A stretch of 11,811 nt of DNA. Source: Endomicrobium sp. GTDB lineage: Bacteria > Elusimicrobiota > Endomicrobiia > Endomicrobiales > Endomicrobiaceae. Under the pieces are notes generated by a model. The model ran no database searches. It was not told the origin of the DNA and saw nothing but the letters and a program-made list of their open reading frames with translations. The DNA lies in the NCBI GenBank assembly GCA_031273645.1, contig JAISRM010000257.1, positions 1 through 11,811 on the forward strand. The letters are read 5' to 3'. The position numbers and the translations under genes were made by a program. Shown here one piece after another: positions 4,597-11,811 of this stretch (the stretch's first letter is position 1; each line of letters begins with the position of its first letter).

Positions 4597-7500
4597 GTAA
4601 TTGACGGCGCGCAGGCGGGTAAAGATTTTAAGCAGATATTTAGCGATTTTGTCTTGCCTTACTCTTACGGCAAAATTACGGATTCGCATTTTGCAGGTTC
4701 CGACAGAGTGATAATAAATATTCAAGATTTGCACTGTCATCCCGACGTTCAGAAAAATATCGGCAAAATCATTGAATTGTTTGATAAAAAGTACGGAGTT
4801 CAAAACGTGTTTCTCGAAGGCGCCTACGGAGACGTCGACACGTCTTGGATTAACGCCGGGCAAACCGGCGCGCGCAATGCGCAAATCATAGAAAAAATGA
4901 TTCAAACCGGCGCGCTTACCGGCGCCGAATATTATTCCGCTTTAAAATCAAGACCCGACATGATCAAAGGGCTTGAATCAAAAGACGCTTATCTTGAAAA
5001 TTTAAAAACTTTCGGCTGGATGATAGAAGAGCGTCGGCGCATAGAGCTTATTTTAAACGGCATAGAAGAATCCGTATCGGGTCTTAAAAAGAAATATTAC
5101 AATAAAAGGCAGTTCAGGCTTGAAAGGCTTTATAACGATTATACCGCAAACAAAATTTCTTCCAGAAAATATTTTACGCTGCTTGCAAAACATACCGACA
5201 GGCTCGGCATAGACTTATACAAATATCCAAACACCCTGTACTATCTTGAAATACTTAATGAAGAAAAAGAGCTCAATTACGATGCAATAAGTTCTCAGCT
5301 GCGCGCTTTGCTTTCAACGTTTAAAGAACTTCTTCCGCAGCAAGCTTATTCTATGCTGCTTGAATCTACGGGCAATTTAAGCGAAATAGATAAACTTTAC
5401 GGATATCTCATTTCCATCGCCAAAAAATTTGAAATGGATTTGGAAGTCAGATTCCCGCAGCTAAACAGGTATTTCAGACATATAGAGCTTGGCCGGAAAA
5501 TAAATCCTCTCGAACTTGTAAGCGAAGAAAAAAGGCTTACCGACGAAATAAACGCGAGATTTTCCGACACTAAAGCCCAGCGCGAAATAGTTTTTCTTAT
5601 AAGTTTCGGCAGGTATCTGAAAGATTTGCTCGGCGGAAAAATCACTTCCTCAGATTATGAATACTATAAAAACAATATAGAACGCTATAAAACGCTTTAT
5701 GTAAAGTACGTGGATAATAAAGTTTTGTCGCTGCTTGACGAATATATTGAGCGCGTCGGAGAATTTTACAAGATAAACGTCGATAGGAACGATTATTTCA
5801 GCGACAGCATATTTAATTCGATTTCTGCTTCCCAGATAGAAAATCCCGTAATTTCAGGAGACTCTGCTTCAGATATTATCGTCAATATGGAGCCGGTAAA
5901 CAGAGTTGACGTAATAATTACCGGAGGGTTTCATACGGAAGGCGTTTCGCGCATTTTTAAAGACAAAGGCGTTTCCTATATTACCATCACTCCAAACGTT
6001 GACGGGGGCGTTAAAGAAGCTGAAGAAACTTATTACCGCATTGCAAAAGAGCAAAGCAAAATATCTTATCAGGCTCTTGCAAATATGGTCGCTTCGCTTT
6101 CTATTGTCGATCAAATTAAGCTCTGGTTTTCCGTTGACTCCGCTTCTGCCAAAAAAATTTACAATGAGTATATCACTGTAAACGATGATACTGTTAAAAT
6201 AAATGGGACAAATATAGTAATAAAGTTAGATCCAACAGGGAAACCCTCGTCGCAGGAAGAAAGCAATGATACGTTTGAGCATGAACTTATAGTAAAGGCT
6301 GCGGAAATTCTTGATTCCGACGAGGGCAAAGCGGCCATTTTGCCTGCCTTAGTGGAAAAAATCAGAGAAAACCTCTCTCAAAAGTATGCCGGGCAGATAA
6401 CGCAAGAATCGCTTGGCAAAATAAATCTTGACGAAGTAAGAGCGGCTCTTGACGGAGATATCGCCAAACTTGAAAACATAATTAAGAATTCGCTTGACAG
6501 AGATAATTTCGTTTTAGACAATTTGAAACTTTTTTCGCAATTGCTTGAAAAGGCGGCAAAACGCGTCGGGGAGTCTTCGGCTCCCGTGTTGAAAAACAAT
6601 AAAAGAAACGTTAGAAAATCTATTATTACTCTGATAATTGCGTTTATACTTTTCTTGTCGCCGTTGCTGTTTACATCTTGCATTACTTCAAACATAAATT
6701 TGTCGCCAAAGATAGAACTTGTTTCCGCTCCGCGTTCTCAGCCGCCTCTTTTAACAAATTCCGCGTCTTCAATAAGCTCTGCTGTAGAAAAATCCCCTAT
6801 CCTTAAGGATTTTGCGTCTAAGCCCAATATAAACAGATCTATAGAAATGTCAAACGATAAAAAAATTCAAGATGCCGTAAGCAAAGCTTATGACAGGCTT
6901 GAAGCAGAGGGAATAAAATTTATAAGAAGATTTCCGGTTTTGTTTTTAAAAGGCTATGCAGGGGAACTTGCAATGGCATTTTCAAAAGACGGATTTATTG
7001 TCGTTTCTGCAGATTCATTTGAAAAATTATCCGAAAAAGAGCAGGAAGAATTTTTGATCATAAAGATAGCCCATGAAGGAACTCATATTCATAATTATGA
7101 GACCACCGACAAAATCGACGAAGGCATGACGATGACGACAATAGAAGACGAGTATCTTGCTTATCAAAACACGACTGAAGCCGTCAGGATTACAAGACCT
7201 TCGGATGAAGAGGCGATAAATGCGCAAGCTATGGTAGAACATGCGTTTGAAGTTATTCTTGATAATTCTAAAATTATAGAAGATATGATAAGAGAGTTTG
7301 AGAATAACGATACTAAATTTAAAGATCTCAATTATTTTGATATAAAAATATTGCAGCTATTGCAGCCCGGCCTTGTTTCAATAGAGCTTTATAACGAGAC
7401 AAAAAGCGGCGGTTTTTCTTATTTTGTAAAAGTTAACACTGTAACCGGTCGTATAGAAGGAGCGGATGTCGTTGACAGAGACACCGAAAAGATTGTAAAG

Positions 7501-10500
7501 ACAATAGAACTCCGAGATTTAAACACAGACAATAAAAAACCCTCTGAAGTGTTAGAAGAACAAGCTGCGCAGTTAAATCCGGTTGCCGAAGAAAGCGATG
7601 AGACAGAAAAAGCAAATGAAGCAAAACTTGCTCGTCAGGCAAAAAGAGCAGCCATTATGGAAATCCATTGGATTTTACTTGCGACTTTTGTTTCGAAGTT
7701 TTTTGAAAAATTTTTAAATCGTCATCAATCCGGCGACGCCATAGAAAGAAGAAGAGGGCTTGGTCTTATTACTGTTGCGGTCAGAAAGGCTTGGGAAGCA
7801 AGTTATAGTTCTGTTTTTTTACTAAATTTTATTGAAAAAATATTTAATACAATTAAAGTAAGTTACATAGCCCACAGAGATTGGAATAAAAAAAATCCTA
7901 ATGCAAAGCTCAGCCTTAAAGATGAGACATCTGAAGGAAAAGACAATTTTGATCAAATTAAATTAGATCCGGTCAAGTATGCGCGGATAAACGCTTTGCT
8001 TGCAAACCCTTTGTTTAAAAAAGAGCTGTTTGACTCCGGCGCCGATTTAGACATGTTAAAATTGTTTACAGACAAAAGCATTGAATCAATAATGAAACGA
8101 TCCACTTCCTATTTGCCTGATAATACAGAGGCTGTAATGCAAATGATTATCGGCTCGGTTAGAGAAACCTTGTCGGCAAAAGAGATTATAAAAGACAGTT
8201 ATGCTTTGCTTTCCGGTAACGGAATTACGTTTAAAACAAACGCTCCCGTCATATTTGTTGTCGGCGATCAAGAGCGTTATGACGCCCTTGCTAACGGAGA
8301 TGAAGTTATTGTAATTTCGGCAACAATGTTAAGAGATTCCGACGGAAACAAAATTGCGCAAAGCGATGCGGTAAAAAGAATAGCCGCGCTGCTTGCCCAT
8401 GAAAACGTTCATATTCAAGACTATTTAAAAAAAGAGCTGGTAAATCTTTTTGACACTGAAGCGTCGGCTCACAGGCTTCAGGCTCAGGTTATGGAAAAAC
8501 TCGGCGTTGATAATTGGGCTGCAGCCGGAAGAGTTGCAGAAGTGTTTGATATTTTGGCTCAAAAAGACAAAAGCGGCTGGCTTAAAGAACGTATAGGCTC
8601 GCGCGCTTCAAGCGATCCCATATTCTCTTACAAAGAGGCTGATTTTAAGCCAAATCTTGCAGGAGAAACCATAATTGCTATTTACGATATTAACTTGGAA
8701 AAAGACGGGATAGACAGAGAATGGTGGTTTAAATATTCTCAGGACGGAACAATAACTCTCAGTGAATTTGATTTAGACGCAGGAACGACAATACTTCTTG
8801 CCCAAGAAAAAGCCGGCGCTTCTTCTAAAACTCTTTCAGATTTCGCAGATGTTTTAAAAATTCCGCAAGATTTGGCGCTTGACATGTCTTTTCTTGACGA
8901 ACATATAGAGCGTTCAAGGGCAGATTTCGGTTTGCAAAAAATGTTTGCAGACGTTAGAAAATCTCTTTTAAACAAGAAACCTAATTGGAAATCAGTTTAT
9001 CTTGAGCCGGTTGAACCGGTTGTAATAGACAGTTTGCCGGCAAATAAAAAGTTTGTTTCATTGACGAAAGGCAATGCGCTTACAGAATATGCAGATCAAG
9101 TCGAGTTTCCTTTGGCGCAGAAAATTATAAACGGACAACATTTTATTTATAAAGGTAAAAAATATGTTTTTATACAAGCCGAAGAATTTAATAAACTCGG
9201 TCAATCTTATCTGGAAACATTAATGGATTATGACGAACCCTTTGAAACAGTTGAAATAATAAGCAATCCTTCGCCGCCGCAGTTTGTTGAAATTGTTGCG
9301 CAGGCATATTCCAATTTGACCAAGAGCAAGTCAACGGCTATGCTGGTATCCATGTTTTCAAACCTTAATTATCAGGAGCAGCTTTCAATAGCGGAAAAGC
9401 TTATAGCGGACAATCTTTCTTTATTTCCCGCCGATTCTTTGCAGTCTTTGTTTAAAAACGGCGACGAGCAGTATTTAAAAATAATTGCCCAAAGAAATTC
9501 AAAAGATTATCTTGTCTCGTTAATTTCCGATAAAAACATCGGTTTAAAATACAGAGTTTTTGCGTATATGTATTTAAAAGCCGCCGGACTTGAGTTTGAT
9601 TCTAAAAACATCAAAGATGAAATGTTAAATAATATCTCTTCTTTGATAGAAAACAATATAGCCGGCGATTTTGATTTAAGAGCCGCTTTAACGGCCGTTT
9701 GGGAATTGCTTGTTTCAAGATCGCCTGAACTTGCCAAAGATTTTAAGCATATAGATTTAAATAATAAAAAAATGTACGCTCAAATAGAAACAGCGTCAAA
9801 GCTTACTGCAGAAACAAATCAGAACGCGACATCATCTCTTATGTTTGATTTAACAGATTTATATGTATTGCTGCATGAAAGCGGTCACAATCTTTTAGAT
9901 GAATTGTTCCCTAACCTCGACCAAAAAGATTTGCGCATAGTCACGCTGCATGAAATTTTTGCTTATTCAATATCTGAAGCGCATGATATTTCCGGCAATC
10001 ACAGGTCAAAGAGTTTTGCAGAAAAGTATGATAATTATACCGCTGAAGCCAAGTCTGCCGGATTAAGCCTTAAATCAAACGGCATATACGGCGAGCCTCA
10101 TATGGATGCAAAGATGTTTCTCTCAAAAGTAAACGAGGCTCATGATGCATTTGCAAACAGAACAATTGATTGGAATCTGATGGGGCTTTCAGTTATAGAA
10201 TACATTAGAAAAATGCAGTCCGGAGAAATTAAAGAAGACGATAATTTAAACGCTTTATGGGAGATATATAACAATAAATTCAAACAAAAGAATTTGACGG
10301 GTCAATATGCCGCGCGGCAGGCTTTAGAATTTGCAAATCCGGCAAGAGAAGTTAAGTTAAGCCAGCAAATTGCCGTAAATGCCGTTGCGGATAATTCGCA
10401 GCTGAAAGAATTTGAAAGCGAAAATATAGGAATACAAGATTCTTTAGTTTTGCTAAACGATAGCGATCTTTCGCTTGCGCAAACGCTTCAAAATCAAGGT

Positions 10501-11811
10501 TTTAATACGGCGCTGGTTTCTGTTTTAGATTCTAAGCCGAAAGCTTCGCAGTGGAGAAAAATAAAAGTCTCAATAACTGACGGAGATTCAAAAACAAACG
10601 TATATCAGAGATATGATGAATACGGATTAATGCGCATAGGTTTTTATTCAGCAAGCCAAGCGCAAGCAGTTGATGCAAACATACAGGCTCAGGCTCTTAA
10701 AGAGCTTGTCGCCGAAGGAGTTTTAGACGACGCTTTTAAAGGGATAAAACAAATTGTCGTTACAAACGAGCTTACAGCTTCAGGCGTTATAGACATTATG
10801 AAAAACGACCATACCAATTCCGTAAACTCTCCTTCAAAAGAAATAGTTTTAAATCTGTACGACAGTGAAAAACTTTCTAATTTTGAAAGCATGTGCAAAA
10901 ATGAATCTCAGGCAAACGGAATAGGGATATTTGTTGTAAGTCAAGATCAGGCAAAAATGTATGCTGAGTCGATAAATAGGCTGCGCAAAGAGGGAATAAG
11001 GTTTATTGTAGAAGTAAACGCTTCAAATTATTCCGATGTTTCTTATGACGGCAGCCGCATAGATGCGCAAAGTATAAAAGATTTGCTGAAAGCGCAGGAA
11101 CTTCTGCAAAAATTTCAGACTTTAAAAAACGAGAGCTTTGCTATGGGGCAAGACATAAGAATAACGGTAAAATTTGACGATAATATTTTAGACGCTTTTG
11201 CCGCAGGAAAAATAGATATATGGAAAAAATATTCAATAATTCCTATAGCAGGCGAAAACTCGTCGTACAGGCGATCCGGCAAATCTGAAATTGAATTTCC
11301 AAAAAACGCCTCGCAGGAAAATATAAAAAGATTTTTATCAGATGATAATGCCGCCGCTTTAAGCGTTTCAGACACCGCGCTTCTTGGCAACATTAAAGAA
11401 GAAGTCAAAACGGCAAAAACCGCAAAGCAGAGTTATAACAAAGGATATAACGCTTCTTTAGACAGCAGGTTTGATTATACGTCTTCAAATCCTGCGGCTT
11501 TGTTTGATTTTATAACAAAGAACGCCGATGATTCAATTGATAATCTTAAAAGCGCCTTAGAGTCCGTTTTAAACAGCGCTCTGAGCGTCGACTCAAGAAG
11601 CTATCTTGAATTTTTGATGAAAAAAGAGAAATACGCTGAGGCTCTCGGTTTTATGCGGGGCGTGGCGATGAATTCGGCAAGGAAAGAAATTTTAGAAACG
11701 TTTGCCCAAAACGGAATAAATTTTGATATTGATAAATTTAAAAGCGAAAATTCCGGAAAATATCAAAAAGCGGTTTTGACTCTGGCCGTTAAGCTTCAAA
11801 TGAGCGGCAGC
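4495..11811 (+). CDS. Giant secreted multidomain protein with three HExxH protease motifs (partial, runs off the window)
   Basis: One frame runs from the ATG at 4495 to the last base with no stop: 2,439 codons, C-terminus missing. I read every codon in frame to confirm this. AAAAGG lies seven bases before the start. In order: a Sec signal peptide (1-34); a TraB/Tiki/EreA-like domain (about 63-500); a lipoprotein-type signal segment (about 698-729) and a Ser/Pro linker (743-770); protease-like unit 1, HEGTH (860-864); an acidic, charged linker (1003-1052) and weakly hydrophobic helices (1052-1125); protease-like unit 2, HENVH (1302-1306); a helical stretch, perhaps HEAT-like (1600-1755); protease-like unit 3, HESGH (1794-1798); then mixed alpha/beta segments that I do not recognise. 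It is probably envelope-associated or secreted and proteolytic, but substrates are unknown. Giant proteins of this style are known from Omnitrophota. Base composition matches the neighbouring genes. Confidence 0.93.
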   Translation, partial: MAIKTDKNFFKKLTAVIAANCFLFSFVAGPSVSAVIDGAQAGKDFKQIFSDFVLPYSYGKITDSHFAGSDRVIINIQDLHCHPDVQKNIGKIIELFDKKYGVQNVFLEGAYGDVDTSWINAGQTGARNAQIIEKMIQTGALTGAEYYSALKSRPDMIKGLESKDAYLENLKTFGWMIEERRRIELILNGIEESVSGLKKKYYNKRQFRLERLYNDYTANKISSRKYFTLLAKHTDRLGIDLYKYPNTLYYLEILNEEKELNYDAISSQLRALLSTFKELLPQQAYSMLLESTGNLSEIDKLYGYLISIAKKFEMDLEVRFPQLNRYFRHIELGRKINPLELVSEEKRLTDEINARFSDTKAQREIVFLISFGRYLKDLLGGKITSSDYEYYKNNIERYKTLYVKYVDNKVLSLLDEYIERVGEFYKINVDRNDYFSDSIFNSISASQIENPVISGDSASDIIVNMEPVNRVDVIITGGFHTEGVSRIFKDKGVSYITITPNVDGGVKEAEETYYRIAKEQSKISYQALANMVASLSIVDQIKLWFSVDSASAKKIYNEYITVNDDTVKINGTNIVIKLDPTGKPSSQEESNDTFEHELIVKAAEILDSDEGKAAILPALVEKIRENLSQKYAGQITQESLGKINLDEVRAALDGDIAKLENIIKNSLDRDNFVLDNLKLFSQLLEKAAKRVGESSAPVLKNNKRNVRKSIITLIIAFILFLSPLLFTSCITSNINLSPKIELVSAPRSQPPLLTNSASSISSAVEKSPILKDFASKPNINRSIEMSNDKKIQDAVSKAYDRLEAEGIKFIRRFPVLFLKGYAGELAMAFSKDGFIVVSADSFEKLSEKEQEEFLIIKIAHEGTHIHNYETTDKIDEGMTMTTIEDEYLAYQNTTEAVRITRPSDEEAINAQAMVEHAFEVILDNSKIIEDMIREFENNDTKFKDLNYFDIKILQLLQPGLVSIELYNETKSGGFSYFVKVNTVTGRIEGADVVDRDTEKIVKTIELRDLNTDNKKPSEVLEEQAAQLNPVAEESDETEKANEAKLARQAKRAAIMEIHWILLATFVSKFFEKFLNRHQSGDAIERRRGLGLITVAVRKAWEASYSSVFLLNFIEKIFNTIKVSYIAHRDWNKKNPNAKLSLKDETSEGKDNFDQIKLDPVKYARINALLANPLFKKELFDSGADLDMLKLFTDKSIESIMKRSTSYLPDNTEAVMQMIIGSVRETLSAKEIIKDSYALLSGNGITFKTNAPVIFVVGDQERYDALANGDEVIVISATMLRDSDGNKIAQSDAVKRIAALLAHENVHIQDYLKKELVNLFDTEASAHRLQAQVMEKLGVDNWAAAGRVAEVFDILAQKDKSGWLKERIGSRASSDPIFSYKEADFKPNLAGETIIAIYDINLEKDGIDREWWFKYSQDGTITLSEFDLDAGTTILLAQEKAGASSKTLSDFADVLKIPQDLALDMSFLDEHIERSRADFGLQKMFADVRKSLLNKKPNWKSVYLEPVEPVVIDSLPANKKFVSLTKGNALTEYADQVEFPLAQKIINGQHFIYKGKKYVFIQAEEFNKLGQSYLETLMDYDEPFETVEIISNPSPPQFVEIVAQAYSNLTKSKSTAMLVSMFSNLNYQEQLSIAEKLIADNLSLFPADSLQSLFKNGDEQYLKIIAQRNSKDYLVSLISDKNIGLKYRVFAYMYLKAAGLEFDSKNIKDEMLNNISSLIENNIAGDFDLRAALTAVWELLVSRSPELAKDFKHIDLNNKKMYAQIETASKLTAETNQNATSSLMFDLTDLYVLLHESGHNLLDELFPNLDQKDLRIVTLHEIFAYSISEAHDISGNHRSKSFAEKYDNYTAEAKSAGLSLKSNGIYGEPHMDAKMFLSKVNEAHDAFANRTIDWNLMGLSVIEYIRKMQSGEIKEDDNLNALWEIYNNKFKQKNLTGQYAARQALEFANPAREVKLSQQIAVNAVADNSQLKEFESENIGIQDSLVLLNDSDLSLAQTLQNQGFNTALVSVLDSKPKASQWRKIKVSITDGDSKTNVYQRYDEYGLMRIGFYSASQAQAVDANIQAQALKELVAEGVLDDAFKGIKQIVVTNELTASGVIDIMKNDHTNSVNSPSKEIVLNLYDSEKLSNFESMCKNESQANGIGIFVVSQDQAKMYAESINRLRKEGIRFIVEVNASNYSDVSYDGSRIDAQSIKDLLKAQELLQKFQTLKNESFAMGQDIRITVKFDDNILDAFAAGKIDIWKKYSIIPIAGENSSYRRSGKSEIEFPKNASQENIKRFLSDDNAAALSVSDTALLGNIKEEVKTAKTAKQSYNKGYNASLDSRFDYTSSNPAALFDFITKNADDSIDNLKSALESVLNSALSVDSRSYLEFLMKKEKYAEALGFMRGVAMNSARKEILETFAQNGINFDIDKFKSENSGKYQKAVLTLAVKLQMSGS
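4681..5994 (+). other. N-terminal TraB/Tiki/EreA-like domain
   Basis: Residues about 63-500. Three motifs are placed as in the TraB/Tiki/EreA-type (also ChaN-like) hydrolase superfamily: a strand ending in a His-bearing loop, INIQDLHCH (74-82); a strand with a conserved acid, VFLEGAYGD (105-113); and, after a long helical insert, IITGGFHTEG (474-483) followed by a helix and the KGVSYITITP strand. In that superfamily, paired GxxH-type motifs and a Glu form the active or metal-binding site, so His80, His82, Glu108, His480 and Glu482 are candidates. The fold assignment comes from motif order only and could be wrong. Confidence 0.5.
6568..6591 (+). promoter_or_regulatory. Possible internal ribosome binding site and GTG/TTG start
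   Basis: GGGGAG (6568-6573) precedes in-frame GTG (6586) and TTG (6589) codons. The site can pair with CTCCC (6581-6585) in a GGGAG/CTCCC hairpin. Initiation here would give a shorter product that begins with a lipoprotein-like signal. The spacing (12-15 bases) is long, so this is only a possibility. Confidence 0.25.
6619..6681 (+). other. Internal transmembrane or lipoprotein-signal-like segment
   Basis: Residues 709-729: a strongly hydrophobic stretch, SIITLIIAFILFLSPLLF, ending in TSC. It is preceded by a basic cluster (KNNKRNVRK, 700-708) and followed by a Ser/Pro/Asn-rich linker. Order, charge and the final FTSC are those of a lipoprotein signal with Cys729 as the lipid site, although Phe at -3 is unusual. 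In the intact protein it would be a transmembrane helix. Confidence 0.7.
6841..7260 (+). other. Zinc metalloprotease-like unit 1 (HEGTH)
   Basis: Residues about 783-922. A strand, FIVVSADSF, leads to the helix KIAHEGTHIHNYE with the zinc motif His860-Glu861-x-x-His864. A second helix, EDEYLAYQ, follows with Glu886 as a likely third zinc ligand (22 residues after the second His), as in gluzincins. All catalytic residues seem intact. It resembles unit 2 in layout and wording. Confidence 0.7.
8161..8529 (+). other. Zinc metalloprotease-like unit 2 (HENVH)
   Basis: Residues about 1223-1345. A strand, VIVISATML, leads to the helix RIAALLAHENVHIQDY with His1302-Glu1303-x-x-His1306, then DTEASAHRLQAQ with Glu1322 as the probable third ligand, 16 residues on. 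The strand, the IA..AHE..HI..Y pattern and the Glu-rich second helix match unit 1, so the two look like an old internal duplication. Confidence 0.7.
9796..10020 (+). other. Zinc metalloprotease-like unit 3 (HESGH)
   Basis: Residues about 1768-1842. The helix DLYVLLHESGHNLLDELF carries His1794-Glu1795-x-x-His1798. Twenty-two residues on, TLHEIFAYSISEAH offers Glu1820 as a third ligand, in an E-x-F-A setting that recalls the anthrax lethal factor type catalytic domain. It does not share the strand and the IA..AHE..HI..Y pattern of units 1 and 2, so it is probably a separate recruitment. Confidence 0.65.

Noticed and set aside
4567..11408. Many minus-strand open frames of 60-112 codons opposite the giant gene.
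   Set aside because: All are shadows of one continuous plus-strand coding frame; none has a ribosome binding site with recognisable protein features.

Overview
The window looks like chromosomal DNA from a low-to-moderate GC, probably anaerobic bacterium with a Gram-negative-type envelope. Anaerobiosis is inferred from thiazole synthesis by the radical-SAM tyrosine lyase ThiH, not by the O2-using oxidase ThiO. The envelope type is inferred from a lipoprotein and a very large secreted protein. Giant multidomain proteins of this style are known from Omnitrophota and some Elusimicrobiota, so one of those lineages is my tentative guess; nothing in the window proves it.

Left part, minus strand (about 1-3125): a thiamine operon read right to left. 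It has a sigma70-like promoter, a textbook TPP riboswitch, a rho-independent terminator placed just before the first ribosome binding site, then thiG, thiH, thiE and thiS. A U-tailed hairpin near base 5-22 probably ends the transcript. The genes make the thiazole phosphate (ThiG, ThiH and the sulfur carrier ThiS) and join it to the pyrimidine (ThiE). ThiF, which activates ThiS, and ThiC are not in the window. A GC-rich 97-bp gap with two overlapping hairpins separates thiH from thiE.

Middle (about 3130-4494): a divergent gene for a small helical lipoprotein with its own terminator. A gene-free stretch of about 650 bp follows. It holds small palindromic repeats of two families and a 124-bp tetranucleotide satellite of 31 GAMA units (M = A or C).

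Right part, plus strand (4495-11811): one reading frame of at least 2,439 codons with no stop, running off the window edge. It starts with a Sec signal peptide and a domain whose motifs resemble the TraB/Tiki/EreA-type superfamily. Near residue 700 it has what looks like a second, lipoprotein-type signal sequence, buried inside the protein. It then carries three separate HExxH zinc-protease motifs, two of them in segments that look like diverged copies of each other. This giant multi-protease protein is the most unusual object in the window.
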